This document shows positions 7,150-16,011 of a stretch of 37,303 nucleotides of DNA, piece after piece. Numbering within the stretch: the stretch's first letter is position 1; every line of letters begins with the position of its first letter. Made by a program: the position numbers and the translations under genes. Under the pieces are notes generated by a model. That model searched no databases and was not told the DNA's origin. It saw only the letters and a program-made list of their open reading frames with translations. The DNA is from an uncultured Verrucomicrobia subdivision 3 bacterium (lineage in GTDB: Bacteria; Verrucomicrobiota; Verrucomicrobiia; Limisphaerales; UBA11358), in contig CAIQEI010000114.1 in NCBI GenBank assembly GCA_903870815.1, positions 1 to 37,303 of the forward strand, read 5' to 3'.

Positions 7150-9015
7150 ATGAAAAAAGTCGCGCTGGTTTTTGCGGTCGCGGTGCTGTTGCCGAGCCTC
7201 GTGCTCGCGTGGCTGGCCGTGCGCTCGCTGCGCGACCAGCAATACCTGCTCGAACGCCAGCAGTCGCTGCTGGACCAGCGCGTGACGGATTCGGTCGCGC
7301 AGACCATCTCCGACCAGCTGGCGCAACGGCAGCAGGAATTCAGCGCGCAGGTGGAACAGCTCGCCACCAACCCGGCGGCGGGCGAAATCGCGACACAGTT
7401 CGACGCCCGAATCCGCCAGACCTGGCCGCTGGCCGAAGTGGGCTTTTGCGCCACGCTGTCGGGGAAAATCCTTTCGCCTTCGCCCAACGCGCGGCCGGCG
7501 GCGCAGATGTTCTACATCGACAACAAGGATTTTCTCGGCAACCGCGCGGCCGTGGAAGTCTATCCCAGCCAGAATTACGTCACGGCCAACGGCAACACCT
7601 TCACGCGCCCCGCCGCGAACTCGCAAGCTTTGAACAACGACTACGCCGGCGGGGGATATGGTCAAACCCAGTCCTCCAGCCCTGCGGCACCGGCGAGCAA
7701 CCCGGGCGGCCAAACGCAAAGGCTCAATGCCTTTGCGGCGCAGGCCCGCAAGGTCAGCCCGCAAAACGTGCTTTTGGTTGAGGCCAAAGACGCCGGCGGC
7801 GACGCGGCGAATAATTTTTCCAAGGTCATCCCCGCCGAGGCGGGGTTTGCGCAGCTCATCGGCAGCGCGACGGACGGGATGCTGGCGCGGTTTTTGCAGA
7901 ACCAGCTCAAGCTCATCTTCTGGCACCGGCTCACCCGCCAGCCGGACCTGGTTTACGGCGCGCAACTGGATCTGAACCGCGTCGTGGCCGGCTTGCGCGG
8001 CCTCGTGCAGCCCGATCCGGCGCTGACCAACGACCTCTGCCTCGCGCTGCTCGACGACAACGCCAAACCGGTGGCGCTATCGCGCCCGGATTTTTCGGCG
8101 AACTGGAAACGCCCGTTCGTGGCCACGGAGATCGGCGCGGCGCTGCCGCATTGGGAGGTCGCGGCGTACCTGGTCAACCCCGCCGCGCTCACGCAGGCCG
8201 CGCGCGCCGCCGCGCTGACCCTCGGCCTGCTCGTCGCCGTGCTCGTGCTGGCCATCGGCGTCGGGAGCTGGCTCATCGTGGGCAGCTTGAATTCCGAGCT
8301 GAAGCTCGCGCGGCAGAAAACCGATTTCGTCAGCAACGTCTCGCACGAATTGAAGACGCCGCTCACCTCGATCCGCATGTTTTCCGAACTGCTCGCCGAA
8401 GGCCGCGTCACGGATGCGGCCAAGCAGCGCGCTTACCTGAACATCATCACCGCGGAGGCGGCGCGGCTCACCCGGCTCATCAACAATGTCCTGGATTTTT
8501 CGCGCCTGGAAAGCGGCGAGAAGAAATATCATTTCCAATCGTTTGACCTGACGGAGCTGGTGCGCGCCACGGCGGAGATGTTCCGCCCGCACCTGGAAGC
8601 CGCCGGATTCAAATTCGATTGCCAACTGCCCTCCGCGCCGGTTGCCATTCACGGCGATGCCGACGCGCTCGCGCAGATCATCGTCAACCTGCTGTCGAAC
8701 GCGGAGAAGTATTCGCATGGGGGCAAGGAAATCACGTTGCAACTGGCGCCGAAGCCATTGCCGCTGCCGCACGTGGAGATCCAGGTGCTGGACCGCGGGT
8801 CCGGCGTGCCGCGGGGCAGCGAGGAAAAGGTGTTTGAGAAATTTTATCGCGCCCACGATTCATTGAACAGCGGCATCCAGGGCTCGGGGCTGGGCCTGAC
8901 GATCGCGCGCCAAATCGCCCGCGCCCACGGCGGCGAGGTGGTTTGCGAACCGCGCGCGGGCGGCGGCAGTTGTTTCAGCCTGCGAATCCCGCTCCACCGA
9001 GGCGAACCGGCATGA
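7150..9015 (+). CDS. Membrane sensor histidine kinase
   Basis: A 621-aa two-component sensor. TM1 is about residues 4-24 and TM2 about 353-378. The ~330-residue region between them should be periplasmic, and it contains a low-complexity Gly/Ser/Pro/Gln linker at about 163-190. After TM2 there is no obvious HAMP domain, only a short linker. The HisKA box NVSHELKTPLTSIRMFSELL follows, with phospho-acceptor His399. The HATPase domain has the N box NLLSNAEKYS (513-522), G1 LDRGSGVP (547-554), F box FEKFYRA and G2 GSGLGLTIA. The stop overlaps the start of the response regulator gene by 4 bp (ATGA), so the two are translationally coupled. The signal sensed is unknown. Confidence 0.94.
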   Translation: MKKVALVFAVAVLLPSLVLAWLAVRSLRDQQYLLERQQSLLDQRVTDSVAQTISDQLAQRQQEFSAQVEQLATNPAAGEIATQFDARIRQTWPLAEVGFCATLSGKILSPSPNARPAAQMFYIDNKDFLGNRAAVEVYPSQNYVTANGNTFTRPAANSQALNNDYAGGGYGQTQSSSPAAPASNPGGQTQRLNAFAAQARKVSPQNVLLVEAKDAGGDAANNFSKVIPAEAGFAQLIGSATDGMLARFLQNQLKLIFWHRLTRQPDLVYGAQLDLNRVVAGLRGLVQPDPALTNDLCLALLDDNAKPVALSRPDFSANWKRPFVATEIGAALPHWEVAAYLVNPAALTQAARAAALTLGLLVAVLVLAIGVGSWLIVGSLNSELKLARQKTDFVSNVSHELKTPLTSIRMFSELLAEGRVTDAAKQRAYLNIITAEAARLTRLINNVLDFSRLESGEKKYHFQSFDLTELVRATAEMFRPHLEAAGFKFDCQLPSAPVAIHGDADALAQIIVNLLSNAEKYSHGGKEITLQLAPKPLPLPHVEIQVLDRGSGVPRGSEEKVFEKFYRAHDSLNSGIQGSGLGLTIARQIARAHGGEVVCEPRAGGGSCFSLRIPLHRGEPA

Positions 9016-9707
9016 AGACAAAAATCCTGATCATCGAAGACGACCCGCATATTTTGCTGGGGCTGGAGGAGGTTTTGAAAAGCGAAGGCTACGAAACCGC
9101 CGCGTGCAACCGCGGCGACGAAGGCGTGGCCGCCGTGGCCCGCTTCCAGCCGGCGCTGATTGTGCTCGATGTGATGCTGCCGGGCGCGAGCGGCTACGAC
9201 ATCTGCAAGGAGTTGCGCGCGAAGAAGAATCCGGTGCCGGTGCTCATGCTCACGGCCAAGGGCCAGGAGCTGGACAAGGTGATCGGCCTCGATCTCGGAG
9301 CGGATGATTATGTGACCAAGCCGTTTGGCGTGCGCGAGCTGCTCGCGCGGATACAGGCCCTGTTGCGCCGGGGCGGCACAGTTAGTGAAAAGAGTTATTC
9401 CGATCAGAGCTTCAAAATTGGTTCGGCGACGATCGACCCGAAAACGTTCCAATTAAAACGCGGCCGGACGACGGAAGAACTGACGGCCAAGGAATTGAAA
9501 CTGCTGCAACATTTTCACGCGCACGAGGGCGAGGTTTTATCGCGCGACACCCTGTTGAATGAAATCTGGGGCTACAATTATTACGGCACCACGCGCACGC
9601 TGGATCAGGTGATCGTTCAACTGCGCAAGAAACTCGGCGACCATGAACCTGCGCTGCTGCTGACCATCCACGGGGTGGGCTACAAACTGGCCAAACCGAC
9701 GCCATGA
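9012..9707 (+). CDS. OmpR-family response regulator
   Basis: A 231-aa protein. The start at 9012 is chosen because it overlaps the kinase stop as ATGA and gives a normal receiver N-terminus (MKTKILIIEDDPH); a longer in-frame extension upstream would lie inside the kinase gene. The receiver domain (1-120) has acidic residues E9, D10 and D11, phospho-acceptor D53 (LIVLDVMLPG), T81 and K103 (VTKPFG). The winged-helix DNA-binding domain (about 135-228) has ELTAKELKLLQHF, the recognition-helix region RTLDQVIVQLRKKL and the terminal hairpin TIHGVGYKL. It should be phosphorylated by the kinase at 7150-9015 and control unknown promoters. Confidence 0.95.
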   Translation: MKTKILIIEDDPHILLGLEEVLKSEGYETAACNRGDEGVAAVARFQPALIVLDVMLPGASGYDICKELRAKKNPVPVLMLTAKGQELDKVIGLDLGADDYVTKPFGVRELLARIQALLRRGGTVSEKSYSDQSFKIGSATIDPKTFQLKRGRTTEELTAKELKLLQHFHAHEGEVLSRDTLLNEIWGYNYYGTTRTLDQVIVQLRKKLGDHEPALLLTIHGVGYKLAKPTP

Positions 9708-9723
9708 ATCCGGGCCAAGGTTT

Positions 9724-9792
9724 CTAATAAATGTTCCGGTGAAGTGTCATAATATCACGGACATGAAGAAACTCCTCGTCGTGGCTAATTAA
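9724..9792 (+). promoter_or_regulatory. Promoter-like block plus decayed leader (copy A)
   Basis: CTAATAA (9724-9730), 13 bases, GTGTCATA (9744-9751), 5 bases, ACGGA (9757-9761), then ATG at 9763. Copy B before the gene at 10765 has the same words with identical spacing. GTGTCATAAT contains a -10-like CATAAT. The ATG opens a nine-codon frame (MKKLLVVAN, stop at 9790-9792) that resembles a shortened version of the shared leader of the downstream genes. I read this as a promoter followed by a broken leader copy. The next gene starts 5 bp after its stop. Confidence 0.45.
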
Positions 9793-9797
9793 CTTTC

Positions 9798-10649
9798 ATG
9801 AAAATCATCGCCCTCATCACCGCCATTTTTCTGGGCGGCAACGTATGGATTGCCGCGGCGGAGCCAATCCCTGCATCCGACGTCAACTGGTTGGGCTTGT
9901 CGGGTTTTATCGGAACCAACTTTGCGCAGGGGAAGCCGATCTTGTGCCTCTTGGCTCCGGGCACGCCGAGACCAAACGATCACGAAGCGGCCATAATCAT
10001 TGGCCTCGCCGGGCCGATGGATGAGGCCATGACGAAGTGGTTTCGGGATCATCCCAAGGCCGTGGTTGTGACCATCGCCCACATTGACACCAGTGGGACC
10101 AAAGCTGCGGCAATGAATAATAATTACGTTTGGGTGGTTGAGGGCGATCACAACCTCAATTTGGAACTCGTACGCCAGGGTTTCATCGCGCCAAACACCC
10201 AAACCGGCGTCAGTCCCCAGGATCTGAAAATCCCGCGAGCCGATTACGACGCCTTCGTCCAAAAGGCATGGCAAGCCGGCAAGGAGGCCAGGGAAAAGAA
10301 GGCGGGGATGTGGATGAATGAACTCCAAAACTTTCCCAAAAGCTGGCCCGACGGCGCGACTCGCGTCATTGCAGCCGAACCGACCAAATCCAAGTTGCAA
10401 GAGCCGAAGCTCAGCATCGAGGACGCGCTTTCCATCGCCAGAGATTATGTCCTGCAGCACCACATTCTAGTTTCCGACAGCTATATTGATTCGACGCGCC
10501 TCGACCTCAACCCGCGTGGAGACCGTGGCAAGTTCTGGCTCGTCACCTGGCTGCGTAACGAATACGCCAATGGCGTTCCCATCAAAGGGGGTCAATTTTT
10601 CATGCGCATCTACATGGATCGCACCGTAGAGGTTTTCTATGGCGATTGA
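9798..10649 (+). CDS. Exported SNase-like / PepSY-like protein
   Basis: A 283-aa protein with a signal peptide (residues 1-21, ending AAA before EPIPASD). Residues about 85-175 resemble the end of a staphylococcal nuclease-like fold: HNLNLELVRQGFIAP (118-132), then DYDAFVQKAWQAGKEAREKKAGMW (149-172), which matches the NxxLVxxGxA...Y...AxxAAxxxxxGLW pattern. The catalytic Arg/Glu positions of active nucleases are not evident, so it may be inactive. The C-terminal part (about 204-283) has the layout of a PepSY-like domain: a helix LSIEDALSIARDYV, then strands ending FFMRIYMDRTVEVFYGD. Function is unknown. It does not carry the leader shared by the next seven genes. Confidence 0.7.
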   Translation: MKIIALITAIFLGGNVWIAAAEPIPASDVNWLGLSGFIGTNFAQGKPILCLLAPGTPRPNDHEAAIIIGLAGPMDEAMTKWFRDHPKAVVVTIAHIDTSGTKAAAMNNNYVWVVEGDHNLNLELVRQGFIAPNTQTGVSPQDLKIPRADYDAFVQKAWQAGKEAREKKAGMWMNELQNFPKSWPDGATRVIAAEPTKSKLQEPKLSIEDALSIARDYVLQHHILVSDSYIDSTRLDLNPRGDRGKFWLVTWLRNEYANGVPIKGGQFFMRIYMDRTVEVFYGD

Positions 10650-10714
10650 GCCGGTCTTGTAATTGACCATAGCGTCGCCGACACCACCCGACGTGGCGCA
10701 GGGCCAAAAACATC

Positions 10715-10752
10715 CTAATAAGTCAGAGGGCGCGGTGTCATATTAATACGGA
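10715..10752 (+). promoter_or_regulatory. Promoter-like block (copy B) before the leader-cassette array
   Basis: CTAATAA (10715-10721), 13 bases, GTGTCATA (10735-10742), 5 bases, ACGGA (10748-10752), 12 bases before the ATG at 10765. It is identical in words and spacing to the block at 9724-9761, while the spacer bases differ. CATATT at 10739-10744 could be a -10 element. It is the only promoter-like signal I find for the tightly packed genes from 10765 to 16931. Confidence 0.5.
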
Positions 10753-10764
10753 TATTGAACTACC

Positions 10765-11847
10765 ATGAAAATCAGACTCATCTTCGGCCTCGCGCTCGTT
10801 TTGGGCGTTGTTTGCTTAACAATGCCGCTTCGGGGCGGAATAATTGAACAAAGGCCTTTCAACGTTTTCGGCATGGATTTGTTTCAAAGCTTCGAACATG
10901 ACGCCAGCGTTTATGTTTGTAAGGTTCTCAAACGTGAGCCGTCATCGTCTGAATCAGACCGGAATACAGAAAGAGGCGTGGTAACATTAAAGGTTATCCA
11001 AACCTTGCGCGGCACAAACCGGCTCATTTTGGCTTTACCATATAGCTTTACTTCTCGCGGTGGCATCGCGGAAGACGGGCCGATGATCTGGCCGCCACTG
11101 GATGAGGTCAGTAATGTTTTATGTATTGTTGTTCCAGACGCAAAAGACCCCAGCGCGCCAACAATACCCGGCCTCAATGAGGCCGCCAGCATGGTCGTCG
11201 CCGTTGACAAAAATGAAGGCGCAGTGCTGGAAATGGAGCTGATTTGCAAACTTTACGGCAGCCAGGCCACACCGAAATTCATCAGGCAATTAAAAAAAGC
11301 CGTGGCCAGTCCGCAACTAACAGTGCGGAGGTTTGCATTGGAAACAACCATTATGAAGCTGGGCAAAACCAATCCTGATGCAGCGCTGGAGATCGTCCGG
11401 GCACGAGCGGCAGCTTATCGGGAACCGGCCAAACATTTAACCATTTCAGAGGACCCCTTGGATGAAGGCGCGTTTGCCATGTGCACGCAAAATTCCAGCC
11501 ATGCGAATATTTTCGAAGCTGAAGAATTTTTTTCATACATTGGCGGCGGTTTCCTGAAAATCGGGCCAGAGGAAAAGTTTTGCACCTTTCTATGCCGTTG
11601 TATGATCGTTCTGGCTCAATCCGAATCAAACGCAATCAGGGGAAAGGCAATCACCGGCTTGGCAGGGGGAATTTCATTTTATGATTATCGTCCCGACCTT
11701 CACTTTCGTCCCTTAGACGGGATTGATAACTCCGAGCGGAAGGCATTGAACACTGCGCTCGACGTCGAATCGAGGGTTGGTGATACAAACATGCTGGCGA
11801 ATATTCATTTGATCCGCGACCGGCTTGTCCCGATTAAAAATAAATGA
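10765..11847 (+). CDS. Exported protein of unknown function, array gene 1
   Basis: A 360-aa protein with leader MKIRLIFGLALVLGV and cleavage near residue 24. The mature N-terminal region contains DASVYVCKVLKREP...VVTLKVIQTLRGTNRLIL, a layout seen in exported proteins of the type 'hydrophobic VxVxxV, then FxVxxxxKG, then a hydrophobic strand'. The same layout recurs in array gene 7 (16008-16931). The second half (about 160-355) is mostly helical and might be a HEAT-like bundle (FIRQLKKAVASPQLTVRRFALETTIMKLG). I do not recognise a family. Its stop overlaps the start of gene 2 (ATGA). The body is less GC-rich than its leader. Confidence 0.75.
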   Translation: MKIRLIFGLALVLGVVCLTMPLRGGIIEQRPFNVFGMDLFQSFEHDASVYVCKVLKREPSSSESDRNTERGVVTLKVIQTLRGTNRLILALPYSFTSRGGIAEDGPMIWPPLDEVSNVLCIVVPDAKDPSAPTIPGLNEAASMVVAVDKNEGAVLEMELICKLYGSQATPKFIRQLKKAVASPQLTVRRFALETTIMKLGKTNPDAALEIVRARAAAYREPAKHLTISEDPLDEGAFAMCTQNSSHANIFEAEEFFSYIGGGFLKIGPEEKFCTFLCRCMIVLAQSESNAIRGKAITGLAGGISFYDYRPDLHFRPLDGIDNSERKALNTALDVESRVGDTNMLANIHLIRDRLVPIKNK

Positions 11848-12815
11848 AATTCAAACTCATCCTCGGCCTCGCGCTGGTTTTATTTGTCCCCATCCGCCAA
11901 TCATTGGCCAGCGAGCCATCAACCAACCGGCCGCCGCAAAAATTGGTTCACCACTGGCAATTCATCACGTTTCCCTCGACTTTGCCGGAGGGTAAGCATT
12001 GTCCGAGTTTTTTGTGCGGCTATGACGAACATGTCCGCCTGGGACTCCGCCTGGATATCATGGGGATCATGCCGGAATTTTTCAAAACGAACGGGATCAC
12101 TGCGCGGCTGTATCGGGCGGATGGGGAAATCGTCGAGCCGACTGTGGAAGGAAAGAAACTTCTGAATAATCCGATCAGCATCAACACGGCTACCCGAAGG
12201 CCCGGAATCGAAACCCCCAGTCAAGTGATGACTTTTTTTCCTTGGGGCACAAATGCGCTGGAAGAGAGCTGGGTTGAAGTCGCGATGGGCCCGGAACGCT
12301 ATTGGGTGGAAATGCCCTATGGGTTTGACCGGAACCCGGCCGACCCGCTTCCGCCGTCGTTTCCGGGTGGTCCTCCCAGATTTATTTCCGCCATGAAATC
12401 GTTGACTGACCACGACCATGTGGTGCGCTGGCAGACGGTTCATTATGACTTGGGCGTGATCCAAAATGGCTGGCGGCTTTCATTGATCCAGTCCAATTCA
12501 GTTGATTCGGAAAGCGATGTCGTACTTTATCGCGATGATGTCAAAATCGGCACCGCGACTTCATGGGCGACCGATTCACCGACGACCGCCGTGCGGGTTT
12601 GGGATGGCACCGGGACGCTCATCGGCAGCCGAGGTACGGATGTTCATATTCAGGACGGCGGCATGGAAAGGAGCAACCGGTATGACATCGCACACAATGG
12701 CGACGAGCAACGATGTTGGGGTCAAATTGAAATCAGCGTGGATGATAAGAGCTATCGGGTCGTTGTGCCTTCGAGCCTTTACAAATACGCTCACGGACAC
12801 GCTTCGGCCAACTAA
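11844..12815 (+). CDS. Exported protein of unknown function, array gene 2
   Basis: A 323-aa protein with leader MKFKLILGLALVLFV followed by PIRQSLAS, so it should be exported. The mature part has several Trp- and Tyr-rich beta-like stretches (VRVWDGTGTLIGSRGTD, QIEISVDDKSYRVVVPSSLY) and no Cys motif. It is probably an all-beta protein. I do not recognise a family. It overlaps gene 1 by 4 bp and ends 6 bp before gene 3, so it is almost certainly in the same transcript. Confidence 0.75.
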   Translation: MKFKLILGLALVLFVPIRQSLASEPSTNRPPQKLVHHWQFITFPSTLPEGKHCPSFLCGYDEHVRLGLRLDIMGIMPEFFKTNGITARLYRADGEIVEPTVEGKKLLNNPISINTATRRPGIETPSQVMTFFPWGTNALEESWVEVAMGPERYWVEMPYGFDRNPADPLPPSFPGGPPRFISAMKSLTDHDHVVRWQTVHYDLGVIQNGWRLSLIQSNSVDSESDVVLYRDDVKIGTATSWATDSPTTAVRVWDGTGTLIGSRGTDVHIQDGGMERSNRYDIAHNGDEQRCWGQIEISVDDKSYRVVVPSSLYKYAHGHASAN

Positions 12816-12821
12816 AAATCC

Positions 12822-14501
12822 ATGAAACCCAAACTCCTCCTCGGCCTCGCGCTCGTTTTGAGCTGTGTTCTTTCGGTTTTGTCAGCCGGGCGCGGGCTAG
12901 CGAATTCCTTACCAAGGCCGGGCCGCCGCAGTTGGCGACTAGGCTGCATCGGAATCGTTGGTAACACACAATATAAATTAGCTTATTGGACCGTCCTCGC
13001 GGCTCTGGGCATTGCGTTCAACGCGCAAGCTACCAGCTACCAGGAATGGATCGCCAGCAACGCACGCACTAATCTCGCCAACGGCGGTTTCCACGGCCCT
13101 ACCGATAAAGTTCTTTTCATTGTAACCAGTGTCGAAGGCGATGGGGCGTCGCCAACCAATTGGGCCCGTTCGGGGTTTTGGAAGGTCGTGGAGTGGGGTT
13201 GGATCGTTTCCACGACAGGTTATGTTCAGAGCTTCTACGAATCAGCTTTAGGCACAAAAGGAGGCGGCGGAATGCGGCCAACGATCTCGAGCGAGAATCT
13301 GAAACAACTGGACAAATTACTGGCGAAATTGCCCAGTGACGGGGCGCGCCTGCCTCCGCCGGGTCGTCGTTTGCTGGTACAGGCGGACGTGCGGGGTCAT
13401 TTGCTGACGCGGGTTTATGATCGGGCCAATCTGCCCGATCGTCTGTGCGAGATTCTTCGTTTAGCCGGATGCGGCGTGCCAGCGTGGGTGCCGCGATATG
13501 CGCCGGACAGTAGAATTAATGCTTGTGGAGTTGAATTCGGCGGATTCCTCGCCTTGTCACCGGACCGGCAGCAGATTCTCTACGCCTTGGCGAATCGACC
13601 GCTTCAGTTTTGGGATCCGACAATCCATAAACTTCTGGCGGAGATTCGCGGGTTGCCAGACGTGGGATCGAGCGTGGGCTGTTTAGCCTACAGTCCAGAC
13701 GGTTCCAAGGCTGCCATCACGGGCGATTATGCCGAGGGTTTCTGTCTGGAAACGAAAACGTGGAAGATCCTCCATCAATTCCATAAACCCCAGGCCAACG
13801 GAGGATGGTATACGCCGAGGTGGCCGATTTTTACCGCCGATAGCCGCCACCTGTTGCTGCAATACCCTGACGATCTCGCCATTTTTGACACGGCAACCTG
13901 GCAGCGCGTGGAGCGATTGCCAGAAGTCCCCCCAGGAGCTTTGCAATACATTCCCGCGCCCGACAACAAACGCGCCGTCGTCACTTTGAAATCTGGCGCG
14001 GTCGTGTTGTGGGATGTTCCACGCCAGCGTTTGGTCGCAACTCTGGCCCAAAACGTCCGCCTCTCACAAGTTTCCTTCTCGTCCGATGGCTCCCTTTTTG
14101 CGACGGTCACCGACGCAACGAACGATTTTTCCAAGACGGCGCATTCCATGCGTCTTCGGATTTGGCAGTCAAGGAACGGCAGACTGGCGACGGAAATAGG
14201 ACGGGATGGTAAAACCGCGTGGCCCTACACGTTCGAGCATCTGCTTTGGTCGCCCGACGGCAAATACCTTCTGGCGGTCGCCCACATTGCCGGCGGCAGC
14301 AGCGGCGTTGATATTTTTAACGTCAAGACGGGGCGCAACCTGGGATATCTTTCCGGGCCCATGGGTGCTATGAACGGCCTGATCCTTTTGCCCGGCGGCT
14401 CCCAGCTCGTCGCCGGTGGCAACGACGGTAAAATCTACTTTTGGGATTTCACCGCCGTCATGACTCTAACCAAGTCGTTTGAGCGCTCGCTGGCAGATTG
14501 A
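12822..14501 (+). CDS. Exported WD40-type beta-propeller protein, array gene 3
   Basis: A 559-aa protein with leader MKPKLLLGLALVLSCV. A basic linker (about 22-50, PRPGRRSWRLG) follows, then a second signal-like segment YKLAYWTVLAALGIAFNAQA (51-70) ending in an AxA-type site. From about residue 240 there are WD40-type blades: FLALSPDRQQILYALANRPLQFWD, CLAYSPDGSKAAITGD, VSFSSDGSLFATVTD...LRIW, LLWSPDGKYLLAVAH and LVAGGNDGKIYFWD. These are typical scaffolds with no enzymatic residue. The double signal suggests that the shared leader was joined in frame upstream of a gene that had its own signal peptide. No in-frame ATG, GTG or TTG lies just before the second segment. Confidence 0.85.
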   Translation: MKPKLLLGLALVLSCVLSVLSAGRGLANSLPRPGRRSWRLGCIGIVGNTQYKLAYWTVLAALGIAFNAQATSYQEWIASNARTNLANGGFHGPTDKVLFIVTSVEGDGASPTNWARSGFWKVVEWGWIVSTTGYVQSFYESALGTKGGGGMRPTISSENLKQLDKLLAKLPSDGARLPPPGRRLLVQADVRGHLLTRVYDRANLPDRLCEILRLAGCGVPAWVPRYAPDSRINACGVEFGGFLALSPDRQQILYALANRPLQFWDPTIHKLLAEIRGLPDVGSSVGCLAYSPDGSKAAITGDYAEGFCLETKTWKILHQFHKPQANGGWYTPRWPIFTADSRHLLLQYPDDLAIFDTATWQRVERLPEVPPGALQYIPAPDNKRAVVTLKSGAVVLWDVPRQRLVATLAQNVRLSQVSFSSDGSLFATVTDATNDFSKTAHSMRLRIWQSRNGRLATEIGRDGKTAWPYTFEHLLWSPDGKYLLAVAHIAGGSSGVDIFNVKTGRNLGYLSGPMGAMNGLILLPGGSQLVAGGNDGKIYFWDFTAVMTLTKSFERSLAD

Positions 14502-14526
14502 TTTGCAAAACACAAGTACACAAACC

Positions 14527-15069
14527 ATGAAACCCAAACTCCTACTCGGCCTGGCGCTCGTTTTGAGCGGCGGGTTGATTGGCTGTTCCGCCACAAAATC
14601 TAGCGTTCGTTTGGAATCATGTGCATCACCCGGCAACTTCAGGCAGATAACTCCAGCTCAACAGCAGTTTTTAAAAGTCTTTGAAGCAGCTATTGCCAAA
14701 AACGATGTTGAGTTGTTGATGCCGATCACGGATTTCGGACTCTTATCGAAGAAAGAAAGGGAATTTACTAAAGCAATGATTCTTGCCCAGCTTCTCGTCG
14801 AAGCGCATTCACGAGACAACAGGATTTACAGTTTTGGAAATCTAGACGCTGATGATCAGCGTTTAATAAAGCAACTTACTCAAAATGGTGGCGTTGCGAC
14901 ATTGCCGCCGACAGTCGTCCTCCGAATCAACGATTCTATATCCTCAAGAACCTCAAAAAACTTGTTGGGGGAAAAGGACGGCGCGCTGTATTTAGTCTGT
15001 TTCCGTGAAAAGAATGAGAAGATTGAGCCAGCGTCAAAATCTTCGCCACCGCCGATTAAAATTAGATAG
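14527..15069 (+). CDS. Lipoprotein of unknown function, array gene 4
   Basis: A 180-aa protein. The start at 14527 is chosen because it restores the shared leader (MKPKLLLGLALVLSG); a longer frame from 14479 overlaps gene 3 and adds no plausible sequence. The leader runs into a lipobox LIGC, so Cys20 would be lipidated and the protein membrane-anchored. The rest is mainly helical (QQQFLKVFEAAIAKNDVELL, EFTKAMILAQLLVEAH) with a Pro/Ser-rich basic tail. No family is recognised. The gap to gene 3 is 25 bp and to gene 5 it is 4 bp. Confidence 0.75.
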   Translation: MKPKLLLGLALVLSGGLIGCSATKSSVRLESCASPGNFRQITPAQQQFLKVFEAAIAKNDVELLMPITDFGLLSKKEREFTKAMILAQLLVEAHSRDNRIYSFGNLDADDQRLIKQLTQNGGVATLPPTVVLRINDSISSRTSKNLLGEKDGALYLVCFREKNEKIEPASKSSPPPIKIR

Positions 15070-15073
15070 AAAC

Positions 15074-15556
15074 ATGAAACTCAAACTCATCCTCGGCCTC
15101 GCGCTGGTTTTGAGCGGCTATTGTCACGCGGCCATCATAGATTCTTTGGCGGCAAAGGCACAGCGGCATATTTCAAGCACCAACCTGGACCTTAAAACTC
15201 GATACTATGAAGTCAGTCCGACGAATCTGGCTTCGGGAGTATTCCTGTCCAAAGCAGAAGGGTTGGGAGAATCGAGCGGACATGCCTTTGACAGTAATAT
15301 TCCAGAAGCTTTGCAAATTGCGGAGCAATTGTCGCAAGTCAAAAAGCAAGATTATGAACCGCGCCTTTTAGATAGTGCACCCATTCTTTTTGTTGCGGTC
15401 TGGCTTCATGGGAAATCAGACGACATCATCATTCCGTTGCCGCCAACTTTTGGCAGATGGAAGGCCTATCAACCTTATTCAGAGAGCGAAATGATCAAGC
15501 TTTTGAAACCAGAGGCGAAGAAAAGAATTAAAGAACCGCCTGGAATGGGTGATTAG
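15074..15556 (+). CDS. Small exported protein, array gene 5
   Basis: A 160-aa protein. The start at 15074 is chosen because it gives the shared leader MKLKLILGLALVLSG, with cleavage after CHA at about residue 19. A longer frame from 15005 would overlap gene 4. The mature part includes YYEVSPTNLASGVFLSKAEG and a hydrophobic strand PILFVAVWLHGKSDDIIIPLPP. No family is recognised. The segment VSPTNLASG resembles VTPTNLDQG of gene 6, a possible sign of partial common ancestry. It starts 4 bp after gene 4 and ends 2 bp before gene 6. Confidence 0.72.
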   Translation: MKLKLILGLALVLSGYCHAAIIDSLAAKAQRHISSTNLDLKTRYYEVSPTNLASGVFLSKAEGLGESSGHAFDSNIPEALQIAEQLSQVKKQDYEPRLLDSAPILFVAVWLHGKSDDIIIPLPPTFGRWKAYQPYSESEMIKLLKPEAKKRIKEPPGMGD

Positions 15557-15558
15557 CC

Positions 15559-16011
15559 ATGAACCCCAAACTCATCCTCGGCCTCGCGCTCGTTTTGATC
15601 GGCGGATGGTCGGCACACGCAGACAGCGTGATTTTTCCGGTCACGCCAACAAATTTGGATCAGGGTCAATTTGCTTTTTCGGTTTCCACGAATTTGACCC
15701 AAGAGGGGATATCCTTTCATGTGACCATCGCTGCCAAGACCGGTGAGATTTATCCCGATTCGCAGGCACATTTGAGCACGGTCACAAAGACACCCAACGC
15801 TGGCACAATTCAACCCGTAAAATCTGTGACACTAAAAAAGAACGATCATTTTTGGACGGCTGATTTTATTACAACGCCTGAATTATTGAAGACACCAGGC
15901 ATTTGTTTCGTTTTTATTGCTCAGGGCCATGCGATTAATAATGGAAAGACGATTCCGATGCCCAGTGCGGAATTTTATGAGATCAAGCTGGAAGATTTTC
16001 TAAGACGATGA
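15559..16011 (+). CDS. Small exported beta-rich protein, array gene 6
   Basis: A 150-aa protein with leader MNPKLILGLALVLIGG and cleavage after AHA at about residue 21. The mature part is rich in alternating beta-like stretches (GQFAFSVSTNLTQEGISFHVTIAAKTG, TPGICFVFIAQGHAI), which suggests a small beta-sandwich. No family or catalytic motif is recognised. It overlaps the start of gene 7 by 4 bp (ATGA), so the two are coupled. Confidence 0.72.
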   Translation: MNPKLILGLALVLIGGWSAHADSVIFPVTPTNLDQGQFAFSVSTNLTQEGISFHVTIAAKTGEIYPDSQAHLSTVTKTPNAGTIQPVKSVTLKKNDHFWTADFITTPELLKTPGICFVFIAQGHAINNGKTIPMPSAEFYEIKLEDFLRR

